NCBI RefSeq assembly: GCF_900089495.1
Contig: NZ_LT605203.1
Coordinates: forward strand, 2,712,319-2,776,318
DNA: 64,000 nucleotides
Direction: 5' to 3'
Origin: Thiomonas sp. X19
Lineage (GTDB): Bacteria > Pseudomonadota > Gammaproteobacteria > Burkholderiales > Burkholderiaceae_C
The notes beneath the pieces were generated by a model. The model saw only the letters and a program-made list of their open reading frames with translations. It was not told where the DNA came from and did no database searches. The translations under genes were made by a program, and so were the position numbers. This document shows positions 54,410-64,000 of the stretch, piece by piece; position 1 is the stretch's first letter, and every line of letters starts with the position of its first letter.

Positions 54410-55507
54410 ATGCTGCAACGCCCCTACAACTTTTCCGCCGGGCCGGCTGCGATGCCGAACGAGGTCTTGCAACAGGCTGCCGCCGAGATGCTGGACTGGC
54501 ATGGCAGCGGCATGAGCGTGATGGAAATGAGCCATCGTGGCCCGCAATTCGGCAGCATCCTGGCCCAGGCCGAGGCCGACCTGCGGGAACTGCTGGCCAT
54601 CCCTGCCGACTACCACGTGCTGTTCATGCAGGGCGGCGCGCTGGCCGAAAACGCCATCGTGCCGCTGAATCTGTCGCGCGGGGCCAAGGCGGATTACGTC
54701 GTCACGGGTTCGTGGTCGCAGAAAAGCCAGTTGGAAGCGCGCAAATTCTGCGACGTGCATCTGGCAGCAAGCACCCACGACACCACGGGCTACGGTTTGA
54801 TTCCGCCGCTGGACATGTGGAATCCGCGGCATGACGCGCAGTATCTGCACTACTGCGCCAACGAAACCATCGATGGCGTGGAGTTCCACGTCGCCCCCAC
54901 CCAGTTCAGCCTGCCACTGGTGGCCGATATGTCGTCCACCATCCTGTCGCGCCCCATCGACGTCGCGGCCCATGCCTGCATCTATGCCGGGGCGCAAAAA
55001 AACATCGGCCCGGCCGGCCTCACCCTGGTCGTCGTCCACCGTGACATGCTGGGCCACGCCCTGCCCTCCTGTCCCAGTGCCTTCGACTACGGCGTGGTCG
55101 CGAAGAACGGTTCCATGTACAACACCCCACCAACCTATGCCATCTATGTGGCGGGGCTGGTGTTCCAGTGGGTCAAGCGCCAGACCGAAGACGCACTGCG
55201 GGGCATCGCCGCCATCGCCGAGCGCAACCGCAAGAAGGCCGATTTGCTCTATGCCTGCATCGACGCCTCGGAGCTGTTTACCAGCCGCGTCGCGCGCGAA
55301 TGCCGCTCGCGCATGAACGTGCCGTTCTTCCTGCGCGACGAGAGCCTGAACGACGCCTTCCTGCAAGGGACGCAGCAACGCCAACTGCTCCAGCTCAAAG
55401 GCCACAAGTCCGTGGGCGGCATGCGTGCCAGCATCTACAACGCCATGCCCTTGGCCGGCGTCCAGGCTTTGGTCGATTACATGCACGAGTTCGAGCGCAG
55501 CCACTGA
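54410..55507 (+). CDS. serC: Phosphoserine aminotransferase
   Basis: 365 residues. [18 protein letters not shown] start, [13 protein letters not shown], the PLP lysine in [12 protein letters not shown], and [10 protein letters not shown] are diagnostic. It converts phosphohydroxypyruvate to phosphoserine and also serves pyridoxine synthesis. ATG 54410 begins the conserved region; an ATG at 54386 overlapping the gyrA stop is possible. Confidence 0.96.
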   Translation: MLQRPYNFSAGPAAMPNEVLQQAAAEMLDWHGSGMSVMEMSHRGPQFGSILAQAEADLRELLAIPADYHVLFMQGGALAENAIVPLNLSRGAKADYVVTGSWSQKSQLEARKFCDVHLAASTHDTTGYGLIPPLDMWNPRHDAQYLHYCANETIDGVEFHVAPTQFSLPLVADMSSTILSRPIDVAAHACIYAGAQKNIGPAGLTLVVVHRDMLGHALPSCPSAFDYGVVAKNGSMYNTPPTYAIYVAGLVFQWVKRQTEDALRGIAAIAERNRKKADLLYACIDASELFTSRVARECRSRMNVPFFLRDESLNDAFLQGTQQRQLLQLKGHKSVGGMRASIYNAMPLAGVQALVDYMHEFERSH

Positions 55508-55517
55508 CATCCTCCCG

Positions 55518-56591
55518 ATGGATACCGACCTCACACCCCTGCGCGACCGGATCGACGCGATTGACCGCCAATTGCTCGAGCTGCTGAACCAGCGTGCCCG
55601 CCACGCCCAGGACATCGGGCAGCACAAGCACCGCGCCGGTCAGCCGGTGTTTCGGCCCGAGCGTGAGCGCGAAGTCATCGCCAAGGTGCTGCAAGCCAAC
55701 GCCGGCCCGCTGCTGAGCGACGGTGTGACGGCGATCTGGCGCGAAATCATGTCGGCCTGCCGCGCCCTGGAGGTACGTCAGCAGGTGGCTTTTCTCGGCC
55801 CGGAGGGAACGTACAGCGAACAGGCAGCGCGCCAGTTTTTCGGCTCCAGCTGCAACTTCGCTGCCTGTACCGATCTGGATGAGGTCTTCCGCAGCCAGCT
55901 CAGCGGCAGCAGTGCCTTTGCGGTGGTGGCCATCGAAAACTCCACCGAAGGCGCAGTCGCCCGCACGCTGGATTTGCTGCTGGCGCATCCCGTGCAGATT
56001 TGCGGCGAAATCAGCCTCACCATCCACCACAACTTGCTGCGCCGGCACGACGGGCTTGACGGCGTCACCGCCGTGCTGGCACATCCTCAGGCCCTGGCGC
56101 AGTGTCGGCAATGGCTGGACAAGAACCTACCCGGCGTCGAGCGCCGCGCTGTGTCGAGCAACGCCGAAGGAGCGCGCCTGGCCGCGCATGACGCGAGCCT
56201 GGCCGCGATTGCCGGTGAGCAGGCTGCGAGCCAATACGCGCTGCAGGTTGCCGCCCCGCGCATTCAGGACGAGGCGCAGAACCGCACCCGTTTCGTCGTG
56301 CTCGGTGGCCAGCCCACCCAGCCCAGCGGACATGACCGCACCAGCCTGATCCTCGCCGTGCCGAACCGTGCCGGCGCCGTGTTCGGCATGCTCAAGCCGC
56401 TGGCCGATCATGGTGTGAGCATGAGCCGCTTCGAATCGCGCCCGGCCCGCTCCGGCTCCTGGGAATATTTTTTCTACGTCGACATCGAAGGCCACCAGGA
56501 CGACGCCCGCGTCGCGCGAGCGCTCGAGGCCCTGCGTCAATCCTGCGCCTTCTTCAAAAACCTCGGCTCCTACCCCATCGGGCGGGAATGA
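55518..56591 (+). CDS. pheA: Bifunctional chorismate mutase/prephenate dehydratase
   Basis: 357 residues. An AroQ chorismate mutase (about 1-85, LRDRIDAIDRQLLELLNQRA) is followed by prephenate dehydratase (VAFLGPEGTYSEQAA, AIENSTEGAV, the NRTRFVVL catalytic Thr-Arg-Phe) and an ACT domain (LADHGVSMSRFESRPAR) that gives feedback control by phenylalanine. It makes phenylpyruvate. It lies 10 bases after serC. Confidence 0.96.
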   Translation: MDTDLTPLRDRIDAIDRQLLELLNQRARHAQDIGQHKHRAGQPVFRPEREREVIAKVLQANAGPLLSDGVTAIWREIMSACRALEVRQQVAFLGPEGTYSEQAARQFFGSSCNFAACTDLDEVFRSQLSGSSAFAVVAIENSTEGAVARTLDLLLAHPVQICGEISLTIHHNLLRRHDGLDGVTAVLAHPQALAQCRQWLDKNLPGVERRAVSSNAEGARLAAHDASLAAIAGEQAASQYALQVAAPRIQDEAQNRTRFVVLGGQPTQPSGHDRTSLILAVPNRAGAVFGMLKPLADHGVSMSRFESRPARSGSWEYFFYVDIEGHQDDARVARALEALRQSCAFFKNLGSYPIGRE

Positions 56592-56646
56592 CTGCAAGCG
56601 CCTTTTGCAGAAATGCCAGCCGCAACCACCTGAATCGCCCATCACC

Positions 56647-57774
56647 ATGCCCACATCGTCCAGCGCTCCGCAATGGGGCACCGATTACGTCCGCACCATC
56701 TCGCCCTACGTGGGCGGCCGGCCGATTGCGGAAGTTGCCCGCGAAATCGGCATGGACGAGACCCGCATCGTCAAGCTCGCCTCGAACGAAAACCCGCTGG
56801 GCATGTCGCCCGCTGCGCGCCAGGCCATCGTCGATGCGCTGGCCGAATCGCCCCGCTACCCCGACAACGACAGCTATGCCCTGCGCCAGGCGCTGGCCGC
56901 GCACCTGGGCGTGCCGGCCGACTGGATCGTGCTGGGCCACGGCTCCAGCGACATTCTGGAAATGGCCGCACGCGCCTTGCTGAGCGAGGGTGATTCCTGC
57001 GTCTATTCGCAGTACGGCTTCATCGTCTATCCGCTGGCGGTGCAGCAGGCCGGAGCGCGGCACATCGTCGTGCCGGCCCGCGATTACGGCCACGACCTGC
57101 CGGCCATGGCAGCCGCCATCGAGCCGTCCACCCGGCTGGTGTTCGTGGCCAACCCCAACAACCCCACCGGCACCCTGGCGTCGGCCGAGGCGATCGCCGC
57201 CTTCCTGCAGCGCGTGCCGCCGGACGTGGTCGTGGTGCTGGACGAGGCCTATGTCGAATACCTCGACCCGGCACTGCGCACCGACAGCATCGCGCTGCTG
57301 CGCAAGCATCCCAATCTGGTCGTGTCCCGCACCTTTTCCAAGGCTTATGGCCTCGCGGGTTTGCGCATTGGCTACGCCGCGGCGCACCCGGCATTGGCCG
57401 ACGTGCTCAACCGCGTGCGCTCGGCTTTCAATACCAGCACGGTGGCGCAGGCCGCCGCGCTTGCTGCCCTCGCCGATGCCGACTTCCTGCAACGCGCCGT
57501 GGAGGTCAACCGCACCGGCATGGCCCAACTGACGGCAGCTTTTGACGAACTCGGCTTGCGCCACTTGCCTTCGCACGGCAACTTCGTGCTGGTGCGCATG
57601 GGGGAAGACGACCAAGCCGGCGCCCGCATCAACGCAGCCCTGCTCAAGCAGGGCGTGATCGCCAGACCGGTGGGGAATTACGGCCTGGGCCCATGGCTGC
57701 GCATTTCGGTGGGGCTGGAGACCGAAAATACGCGCTGCATCGGGGCGCTGCGCAGCGCCCTTGGGGCGCACTGA
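56647..57774 (+). CDS. hisC: Histidinol-phosphate aminotransferase
   Basis: 375 residues. KLASNENPLG, GHGSSDILEM, FVANPNNPTGTLAS, and the PLP lysine in SRTFSKAYGLAGLRIGY are present. In this cluster position the enzyme also commonly transaminates aromatic keto acids, linking histidine and phenylalanine/tyrosine pathways. ATG 56647 is chosen from the alignment of its N-terminus. Confidence 0.95.
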   Translation: MPTSSSAPQWGTDYVRTISPYVGGRPIAEVAREIGMDETRIVKLASNENPLGMSPAARQAIVDALAESPRYPDNDSYALRQALAAHLGVPADWIVLGHGSSDILEMAARALLSEGDSCVYSQYGFIVYPLAVQQAGARHIVVPARDYGHDLPAMAAAIEPSTRLVFVANPNNPTGTLASAEAIAAFLQRVPPDVVVVLDEAYVEYLDPALRTDSIALLRKHPNLVVSRTFSKAYGLAGLRIGYAAAHPALADVLNRVRSAFNTSTVAQAAALAALADADFLQRAVEVNRTGMAQLTAAFDELGLRHLPSHGNFVLVRMGEDDQAGARINAALLKQGVIARPVGNYGLGPWLRISVGLETENTRCIGALRSALGAH

Positions 57775-57778
57775 ATCC

Positions 57779-58708
57779 ATGGACACCTTGATCGGTACCT
57801 ACGCCGACACTCCCGCGAAACCGCAGTTCAAACGTCTGGCCATTCTGGGCGTGGGCCTGCTGGGTGGCTCGTTCGCCTTGGCGGCCAAGCATGCAGGCCT
57901 GGCGCAGGAAATCGTGGGCTACAGCAAGTCGCCCTCCACCATCAAGGCGGCGAAAGCGGCCAAGGTCATCGACCACGGCGCCGACTCGGCGCTGCATGCC
58001 GCCACCGGCGCCGACCTGATCCTGCTGGCCGTGCCGGTCTCGGCCATCGGCCCCCTGCTCAAGCAGATTCGCATCGGCCTGTCGCCCCACGCCCTGGTGA
58101 TGGATGTCGGCAGCACCAAGGGCGATGTGGCCGCCGCCGCGCAGGAGGCTCTGGGCGAAGTGGCCAGCCGCCAGTTCGTCCCTTGCCACCCCATTGCCGG
58201 GGGCGAGCACAGCGGGGTGCAGTACGCACGCTCGGCGCTGTTCGATGGCCGCCGCGTCGTCATCACGCCGATGGCCAACAACCCCGACCGTTTCGTCGAG
58301 GTCGCTTTGCAAATCTGGGAGGCGGTCGGCGGCGTCGTGTCCATCATGGACCCATCCGAGCACGATGCCGCTTTCGCGGCCGTGAGCCATCTACCCCACC
58401 TGGTGGCCTTCGCCTACGTCTACGCCATGGCGCGCCAGCCCAAGGGCGGCAGCTATTTGCAGCTCGCCGGCCCTGGCTTTCGCGACTTCACCCGCATCGC
58501 CGCCAGCGACCCCACCCTGTGGCGCGATGTGTTCAGCGCCAACAGCGCCGAGACCCTGCAGCAATTGCAGTTGTTCAAGCAGGCCATCGCCGGCTTCGAG
58601 GCGCAGATGCGCCAGGGCAACTGGAGCGTGCTGGAGTCCCTCATTCGCCAAGCCAGCCAGTCGCGCAAGGACTGGGCCTCGCCGTCTCCCGCCGATGACA
58701 TCGCCTGA
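57779..58708 (+). CDS. tyrA: Prephenate dehydrogenase
   Basis: 309 residues. NAD-binding [19 protein letters not shown], then DVGSTKGDV, the catalytic [11 protein letters not shown], and [18 protein letters not shown]. It oxidises prephenate (or arogenate) toward tyrosine. It starts 5 bases after hisC and overlaps the aroA start by 14 bases. Confidence 0.95.
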   Translation: MDTLIGTYADTPAKPQFKRLAILGVGLLGGSFALAAKHAGLAQEIVGYSKSPSTIKAAKAAKVIDHGADSALHAATGADLILLAVPVSAIGPLLKQIRIGLSPHALVMDVGSTKGDVAAAAQEALGEVASRQFVPCHPIAGGEHSGVQYARSALFDGRRVVITPMANNPDRFVEVALQIWEAVGGVVSIMDPSEHDAAFAAVSHLPHLVAFAYVYAMARQPKGGSYLQLAGPGFRDFTRIAASDPTLWRDVFSANSAETLQQLQLFKQAIAGFEAQMRQGNWSVLESLIRQASQSRKDWASPSPADDIA

Positions 58709-60671
58709 ATTTCTCGACCTGCCCCCGCTGATCGGCGCCGGCGGCACGGTTCGCCTGCCCGGCTCCAAAAGCATTTCCAACCGCGTGCTTCTGCTGGCCG
58801 CGCTGGCCAGCGGCACGACTGACATCACCGGTCTGCTCGATTCCGACGACACCCGCGTGATGCTCGCCGCGCTGCACGCGCTGGGCGTGAAGGTGGAGCA
58901 GAGCGACGCCGTCACCCTGGTGCACGGTTGCGGCGGCCGCTTTCCTGTGGGCAAGGCCGATTTGTTCATGGGCAACGCCGGAACCGCCATCCGCCCGCTC
59001 ACCGCGGCGCTCGCGCTGCTTGGCGGCGGCTACACCCTGCGTGGCGTGCCTCGCATGCACGAGCGCCCGATCGGCGATCTGGTCGACGCCTTGCGCGCCA
59101 TAGGCTGCGACGTTGAATACGGCGCCCAGCCCGGCTACCCGCCGCTGCGCATCGGCATGGGACTGGTCGATATCGCCGCCCCCATCCGCGTCCGCGGCGA
59201 TGTCTCCAGCCAGTTCCTCACGGCCCTGCTGCTGGCGCTGCCGCTGGTGGCTGGCGCGCGCGACATCACCATCGAAGTCGTCGGCACGCTGATTTCACGC
59301 CCTTATGTGGACATCACGCTGAAGCTGCTGGCGCGCTTCGGCGTGCAGATCGAGCACCAGAACTGGCAGCGTTTCATCATCGCTGCCGGCAGCCGCTACG
59401 TCAGTCCCGGGCGCATCGCGGTGGAGGGCGACGCCTCCTCCGCATCGTATTTCCTGGCCGCCGGCGTGCTCGGCAGCCTGCACGGCCAGGGCGAAGCCGT
59501 GCGGGTGGAGGGCGTGGACGCCCGCAGCATTCAGGGCGACGTGGAATTTGCCCATGTGCTCGAACGCCTGGGGGCGAACGTCGAATGGGGCGATGGCTAC
59601 ATCGCCACGCGTGGCCTGCAAACCGGGCGCAGCCAACTGGCGGGAGGGGAAATCGACTGCCTGGCGATACCCGACGCCGCCATGACCCTGGCCCTCACCG
59701 CCCTGTTTGCCGCGTCTCCCACCCTGCTGACCGGCATCGGCAGCTGGCGGGTGAAAGAAACCGATCGCATCGCCGCCATGGCCACCGAACTCGCCAAGAT
59801 CGGCGCCCATGTCCAGTCCGGCGATGATTGGCTGCGCATCGAACCCTTGGCCGATGCGCACTGGCGCAACGCCAGCATTGCCACTTACGACGACCACCGC
59901 ATGGCCATGTGCTTCTCGCTGGCCAGCTTCGGGCCGGCTGACATCCGCATCCTCGAACCCGGCTGCGTCTCCAAGACTTTCCCCGGCTATTTCCTGACCT
60001 TCGCCGCGATGGCGCGCCCCGTTCCCGTCATCACCATCGACGGCCCCACCGCATCCGGCAAAGGCACGGTGGCTTCGCATCTGGCGCAAGCCCTGGGCTT
60101 TCACTACCTCGACTCGGGCGCGCTGTACCGCGCCACCGCCCTGCTGGCGCAGCGCCAGGGCATTGCGCTGGACGACGAAGCGGCGCTGGCCGAGCTGGCC
60201 CGGCACCTGCCCATCCGCTGCGAAGGCAGCGCCGTGTGGCTGGGGCCGGAAAACGCCAGCGAGGCCATACGCACCGAAGCCGTTGGTCAGGCGGCCTCCA
60301 CGCTCTCGGCTCTGCCCGCCGTGCGGCGCGCCTTGCTCGAGCTGCAGCACAGCCTGCGCCGGGCGCCGGGCCTGGTGGCGGACGGGCGCGACATGGGCAC
60401 CGTGGTGTTCCCGGGAGCGCAGCTCAAGGTGTTTCTCACCGCCGACGCTCATGCGCGCGCGCAGCGGCGGTATAAGCAATTGATTTCTAAAGGGATTTCA
60501 ACTACAATATTCAACGTTTTGCACGAGCTCGAACAACGCGATGCGCGCGATACCCAGCGCAGTGTTGCGGCCCTCAAGCCCGCGCAGGATGCGCTGCCCC
60601 TCAACACCTCCGAGCTCGACGTCGATCAGACCGTGCATCAGGTGCTGCAGTGGTGGCGTCAACGTTCCTGA
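58695..60671 (+). CDS. Fused EPSP synthase / cytidylate kinase (AroA-Cmk)
   Basis: 658 residues in one frame. Residues 1 to about 437 are EPSP synthase: [15 protein letters not shown], the class I glyphosate-sensitive loop [10 protein letters not shown], and [13 protein letters not shown]. Without a stop, cytidylate kinase follows from about 440: P-loop [37 protein letters not shown]. AroA makes EPSP in the shikimate pathway; Cmk phosphorylates CMP. The genes are adjacent but separate in many relatives. Near the 3' end the codons turn AT-rich and contain a promoter-like element (60480-60508). Confidence 0.95.
   Translation: MTSPEFLDLPPLIGAGGTVRLPGSKSISNRVLLLAALASGTTDITGLLDSDDTRVMLAALHALGVKVEQSDAVTLVHGCGGRFPVGKADLFMGNAGTAIRPLTAALALLGGGYTLRGVPRMHERPIGDLVDALRAIGCDVEYGAQPGYPPLRIGMGLVDIAAPIRVRGDVSSQFLTALLLALPLVAGARDITIEVVGTLISRPYVDITLKLLARFGVQIEHQNWQRFIIAAGSRYVSPGRIAVEGDASSASYFLAAGVLGSLHGQGEAVRVEGVDARSIQGDVEFAHVLERLGANVEWGDGYIATRGLQTGRSQLAGGEIDCLAIPDAAMTLALTALFAASPTLLTGIGSWRVKETDRIAAMATELAKIGAHVQSGDDWLRIEPLADAHWRNASIATYDDHRMAMCFSLASFGPADIRILEPGCVSKTFPGYFLTFAAMARPVPVITIDGPTASGKGTVASHLAQALGFHYLDSGALYRATALLAQRQGIALDDEAALAELARHLPIRCEGSAVWLGPENASEAIRTEAVGQAASTLSALPAVRRALLELQHSLRRAPGLVADGRDMGTVVFPGAQLKVFLTADAHARAQRRYKQLISKGISTTIFNVLHELEQRDARDTQRSVAALKPAQDALPLNTSELDVDQTVHQVLQWWRQRS
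60480..60508 (+). promoter_or_regulatory. Internal sigma-70-type promoter for rpsA inside cmk
   Basis: TTGATT (60480-60485) and TACAAT (60503-60508) are separated by exactly 17 bases. The surrounding 45 bases are strikingly AT-rich within a GC-rich gene, and codons such as ATT-TCT-AAA replace the usual GC-rich choices. Transcription would start about 230 bases before the rpsA ATG. Confidence 0.7.
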
Positions 60672-60743
60672 GTTCGCGCAGCAGCCGTACTCAGGTTGTG
60701 CAACCAACCCCGCGGGGCCACCTGCGGATTTGCGAGTCTGTCC

Positions 60744-62456
60744 ATGTCAGTCAACCCTAGCGCCAGCACGTCTGGCGAATCTTTCGCCGCTCTGTTCGAA
60801 GAGTCGCTCAAGACGCGCGATATGCGCACCGGTGAGGTCATCACCGCAGAAGTGGTCGGTGTCGATCCCAACTTCGTGATCGTCAACGCCGGCCTGAAGT
60901 CGGATGCCTACATCCCCCTCGAAGAATTCAAGAACGACCATGGCGAAATTGAAGTCAAGGTCGGCGATTTCGTTTCGGTCGCCATCGATGCGCTCGAAAA
61001 CGGCTATGGCGACACCATGCTGTCGCGCGACAAGGCCAAGCGCCTGGCCTCCTGGATGTCCTTGGAAAAGGCGCTCGAATCGGGCGAGTTCGCTCAAGGC
61101 ACCGTGACCGGCAAGGTCAAGGGCGGCCTGACCGTGATGATCAACGGCATTCGCGCCTTCCTGCCCGGCTCCCTGCTCGACACCCGCCCGGTGAAGGACA
61201 CCACGCCGTACGAAAACAAGACCATGGAGTTCAAGGTCATCAAGCTCGACCGCAAGCGCAACAACGTCGTGCTGTCGCGTCGTGCCGTGGTCGAAGCCAG
61301 CCAGGGCGAAGAACGCGCCAAGCTGCTGGAGAACCTCAAGGAAGGCCAGATCGTCACCGGCGTGGTCAAGAACATCACCGACTACGGCGCTTTCGTCGAC
61401 CTCGGCGGCATCGACGGCCTGCTGCACATCACCGACCTGGCCTGGCGTCGTGTGCGCCACCCCAGCGAAGTGGTCACACCCGGCCAGGAAGTCACCGCCA
61501 AGGTGCTCAAGTACGACGTGGAAAAGAACCGCGTCTCGCTCGGCCTCAAGCAAATGGGCGACGACCCCTGGGTTGGCGTGGCGCGCCGTTACCCGGCCAG
61601 CACCCGTCTGTTCGGCAAGATCACCAATCTCACCGACTACGGCGCGTTCGTCGAGATCGAGCCCGGCATCGAAGGTCTGGTGCACGTTTCTGAGATGGAC
61701 TGGACCAACAAGAACGTGGCCCCCAGCAAGATTGTCCAGCTCGGCGACGAAGTGGAAGTGCAAGTGCTGGAAATCGACGAAGACCGTCGCCGCATCAGCC
61801 TGGGCATGAAGCAGTGCCGCGCCAACCCCTGGGACGAGTTCGCCGCCAACCACAAGCGTGGCGACAAGGTCACGGGTCCGGTCAAGTCCATCACCGACTT
61901 CGGCGTGTTCATCGGCCTGCCAGGCGGGATCGACGGCCTCGTGCACATGTCCGACCTGTCTTGGAACGAGACCGGCGAAGCCGCCGTGCGCAACTACAAG
62001 AAGGGCCAGGAGGTCGAGGCGCTGGTTCTTGGCATCGACATCGAGCGTGAGCGCATTTCCCTTGGCATCAAGCAGATGGAAGGCGATCCGTTCATGAACT
62101 TTGCCGCCATGAACGACAAGGGCAAGGTTGTCGAAGGCACCGTCAAATCCGTGGATGCGAAGGGCGCCACCATCGACCTCGGCGACGACATCGAAGGCTA
62201 TCTGCGCGCCTCCGAAATCTCGCGCGACCGCGTCGAAGATGCCCGCAACTTGCTGAAAGAAGGCGACCAGGTCTCGGCCATGGTCATCAACATCGACCGC
62301 AAGAACCGCAGCATCCAGCTCTCGGTCAAGGCCAAGGACAGCGTGGACCAGCAAGAGGTCATGAACCGCCTGGCCGGCGAGCAGCGCGAAGCCACGGGCA
62401 CCACCAATCTGGGGGCCCTGCTGCGCGCCAAGCTCGACAATCAGCAACAAGAGTAA
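60744..62456 (+). CDS. rpsA: 30S ribosomal protein S1
   Basis: 570 residues with six S1 (OB-fold) repeats; repeats 3 to 6 show the clear pattern [59 protein letters not shown] and a last, more diverged unit. It binds mRNA to the 30S subunit. The ATG at 60744 begins the typical N-terminus ([11 protein letters not shown]). It is likely driven from the promoter inside cmk and ended by the terminator at 62473. Confidence 0.97.
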   Translation: MSVNPSASTSGESFAALFEESLKTRDMRTGEVITAEVVGVDPNFVIVNAGLKSDAYIPLEEFKNDHGEIEVKVGDFVSVAIDALENGYGDTMLSRDKAKRLASWMSLEKALESGEFAQGTVTGKVKGGLTVMINGIRAFLPGSLLDTRPVKDTTPYENKTMEFKVIKLDRKRNNVVLSRRAVVEASQGEERAKLLENLKEGQIVTGVVKNITDYGAFVDLGGIDGLLHITDLAWRRVRHPSEVVTPGQEVTAKVLKYDVEKNRVSLGLKQMGDDPWVGVARRYPASTRLFGKITNLTDYGAFVEIEPGIEGLVHVSEMDWTNKNVAPSKIVQLGDEVEVQVLEIDEDRRRISLGMKQCRANPWDEFAANHKRGDKVTGPVKSITDFGVFIGLPGGIDGLVHMSDLSWNETGEAAVRNYKKGQEVEALVLGIDIERERISLGIKQMEGDPFMNFAAMNDKGKVVEGTVKSVDAKGATIDLGDDIEGYLRASEISRDRVEDARNLLKEGDQVSAMVINIDRKNRSIQLSVKAKDSVDQQEVMNRLAGEQREATGTTNLGALLRAKLDNQQQE

Positions 62457-62472
62457 GTTGTTTTGGAACGAG

Positions 62473-62507
62473 CGCCCGCCGGCCACAAGTCAGGCGGGCG
62501 TTTTTTT
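62473..62507 (+). terminator. Terminator of rpsA
   Basis: CGCCCGCC and GGCGGGCG form an 8-bp stem with a 12-base loop, followed by seven T. It lies 16 bases past the rpsA stop. Confidence 0.92.
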
Positions 62508-62589
62508 AAGCGGTCTGTTAAGCGATGAATTCAAAAATCCATTCGAAACGGGTCCATCCAATCCACCTGCTGCAACTTCAACCCTTGCC

Positions 62590-62916
62590 ATGACCCGTTC
62601 CGATCTGGTGGATTTGCTTGCCGAGCGCTTTGCTCAACTGACCCATCGCGATGCCGAGTTGGCCGTGAAGACGATACTCGACGCGCTATCCGACGCGCTG
62701 GAAAACAGCCACCGCGTCGAGATTCGCGGCTTCGGCAGTTTTTCCGTCAGCCATCGTCCCGCACGCATCGGCCGCAACCCGCGTTCCGGCGAACAAGTCA
62801 TCGTGCCGGAAAAGCGCATGCCCCATTTCAAACCGGGCAAGTCCTTACGCCTGCTGGTCGACCAGCCCGAGGCTGCTGCCTCGACGCCAGCCTCCAACCT
62901 CAAATCCAGCACCTGA
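62590..62916 (+). CDS. ihfB: Integration host factor subunit beta
   Basis: 108 residues: [14 protein letters not shown] start, [13 protein letters not shown], the beta-arm [24 protein letters not shown] and [13 protein letters not shown]. It forms the DNA-bending IHF heterodimer. A 13-residue Ala/Ser-rich tail extends past the usual end. The distance from the rpsA terminator implies its own promoter. Confidence 0.95.
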   Translation: MTRSDLVDLLAERFAQLTHRDAELAVKTILDALSDALENSHRVEIRGFGSFSVSHRPARIGRNPRSGEQVIVPEKRMPHFKPGKSLRLLVDQPEAAASTPASNLKSST

Positions 62917-63111
62917 GCCACAAAGCGGCTGGCCTTTCACGCGCCCGCATGGGCCGATCGGCCCATGCGGCAGGCCATCAGTTCGACACGACAAGCCGCT
63001 CGCGCCAAGCCGTCGCGACCACGGCCGTCTTCCCCAGGATTTCCCTTCGCGCCCGCCGCCTAAAATGCGCGCTACTGCGCACTCCACGCGCGGTCTTTCG
63101 AACTCTTACCC

Positions 63112-63432
63112 ATGCGCGCCCTCAACTGGTTCGTCCGTCTGATTCTGTTCCTGCTGCTGTTCGGCCTGGCGCTGAACAACCTGGAGCCCACGGTTCTCCA
63201 TTTGCTGTTCGGCACGCAATGGACCGCCCCGCTGTTCGTATTGTTGCTGGCAGCGTTCACGTTGGGCGCCGTGCTCGGAGCCCTGGCCATGCTGCCGGGC
63301 TGGATGCGTGCGCGTCGCACCCAGGTCGCTCGAAATCCTGGTCCCAACATGCCAGCGCTGGAGCCCCAGGAGCAAGCGCCCGTGCGGTCTGTGCCCACCG
63401 CCATCGACGGAAGCACGCCCGATGGAGTTTGA
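63112..63432 (+). CDS. lapA: LapA-domain membrane protein
   Basis: 106 residues. Two membrane helices (LILFLLLFGLALNN and LFVLLLAAFTLGAVLGALAML) enclose the short loop typical of DUF1049/LapA. The C-terminal tail is Pro-rich and soluble. LapA works with LapB in controlling lipopolysaccharide synthesis. The stop overlaps lapB by 11 bases. Confidence 0.88.
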   Translation: MRALNWFVRLILFLLLFGLALNNLEPTVLHLLFGTQWTAPLFVLLLAAFTLGAVLGALAMLPGWMRARRTQVARNPGPNMPALEPQEQAPVRSVPTAIDGSTPDGV

Positions 63433-64000
63433 GCTGTGGTGGCTGCTCGCGCTGCCCATCACCTTTGGGCTGGGCTGGTTGGGTTCCAGGCTGGATCTGC
63501 GTCAATGGAAGCGTGAGAGCGAGCTCAAGCGCGACGCTCCCCTGTCCTATTTCCGTGGCCTGAATTTCCTGCTCACCGAGCAGCAGGATAAAGCGATCGA
63601 CGCCTTCATCGAGGCCGTCACCGCCGACCCGAACACGGTGGATTTGCACTTCGCGCTCGGCAACCTGTTCCGCCGGCGCGGCGAGTACGAACGTGCCGTG
63701 CGCGTGCACCAGAATCTGCTGTCGCGCAACGACCTTCCCGCTGCCGAACGGCAGCGCGCCCAGATCGCGCTCGCGCAGGATTTTTTCAAGGCGGGTCTGC
63801 TCGACCGTGCCGAAGCTGTCTACACCACGCTGGCGGCATCGCCCTACAAGTCCGAGGCGCTGGCGGCCTTGCTGCAAATTCACGAACGCACCAAGGAATG
63901 GCCGCGCGCCATCGACATCGCCGGCCAACTCGAACGTCTGGGCGCCGGCAGCTATGGCCGGCAGATCGCGCATTACTGGTGCGAACTCGGCCTGCAACGT
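63422..64000 (+). CDS. lapB: LapB tetratricopeptide protein, N-terminal part (window edge)
   Basis: 193 codons are visible and the frame is open at the edge. An N-terminal membrane anchor (LWWLLALPITFGLGWLGSR) is followed by TPR repeats (LNFLLTEQQDKAIDAFIEAV, LHFALGNLFRRRGEYERAVR) as in LapB/YciM. LapB recruits LpxC for degradation. The full protein should be about 390 residues with a C-terminal rubredoxin-like metal domain beyond the window. Confidence 0.92.
   Translation, partial: MEFELWWLLALPITFGLGWLGSRLDLRQWKRESELKRDAPLSYFRGLNFLLTEQQDKAIDAFIEAVTADPNTVDLHFALGNLFRRRGEYERAVRVHQNLLSRNDLPAAERQRAQIALAQDFFKAGLLDRAEAVYTTLAASPYKSEALAALLQIHERTKEWPRAIDIAGQLERLGAGSYGRQIAHYWCELGLQR

Noticed and set aside
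51742-54411. An 889-codon open frame antisense to gyrA
   Set aside because: It mirrors gyrA in the opposite strand, is His/Gln/Asp-rich as expected for antisense of GC-rich coding DNA, and has no domain. The same applies to the 579-codon frame antisense to rpsA and the 394-codon frame antisense to aroA.

Overview
The window looks like a high-GC betaproteobacterial chromosome of the order Burkholderiales. The basis is the right-hand gene order gyrA-serC-pheA-hisC-tyrA-aroA/cmk-rpsA-ihfB-lapA-lapB, the fused AroA-Cmk protein, and the style of the ubiG-gph, darP-mog, relA and thyA-folA neighbourhoods. A Thiomonas-like organism is my guess from this layout plus the chromate, iron and c-di-GMP genes; it is an inference, not a database match.

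1-5.8 kb: metal-related genes. A chrBA chromate-resistance operon (chrA runs off the left edge) is divergent from a periplasmic beta-propeller gene whose stop codon was displaced by an IS4-family insertion (2225-3549, 9-bp target duplication). After it comes an iron-uptake operon: a -10 box overlapping a Fur-like site, a small cupredoxin, an FTR1 permease and an uncharacterised outer-membrane-like protein.

5.9-21.0 kb: a signalling block. On the minus strand lie a GGDEF/EAL protein split by a run of nine G residues and an intact diguanylate cyclase. On the plus strand a translationally coupled operon carries two related small proteins around a cyclase-homology/FHA protein, then a 1470-residue receptor in the order sensor-GAF-PAS-GGDEF-globin-GAF-EAL. 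A chemoreceptor and a CheW follow.

21.1-36.9 kb: a degraded genomic island next to tRNA-Val(GAC). It holds an AAA-type ATPase broken inside its P-loop, a RES/Xre toxin-antitoxin pair, an internally deleted DNA methylase, a BRO-repeat protein, a ParM-like partition gene with a possible centromere site, type I-E-like CRISPR-repeat remnants, several unknown small genes, a TacAT-type toxin-antitoxin pair, a second IS4 element, an AlpA-type regulator, and a P4-type integrase cut in two by an IS1182-family element with a CTAG duplication.

37.0-51.5 kb: core genes (relA, an alpha/beta hydrolase, thyA, folA, a TRAP solute receptor, pmbA, darP, mog, a tungstate/molybdate ABC transporter, a YccF-type protein, gph, ubiG, an OmpA-family protein).

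51.8-64.0 kb: one long co-directional cluster from gyrA through serine/aromatic/histidine biosynthesis to rpsA, ihfB, lapA and the start of lapB. A strong sigma-70-like promoter for rpsA appears to be written inside the cmk coding sequence.

Most notable: the poly-G switch in the GGDEF/EAL gene, the globin-containing GGDEF-EAL receptor with its coupled FHA/cyclase-homology partners, the TACT insertion in the ATPase Walker A motif, the internal rpsA promoter, and the scattered repeats of the island.
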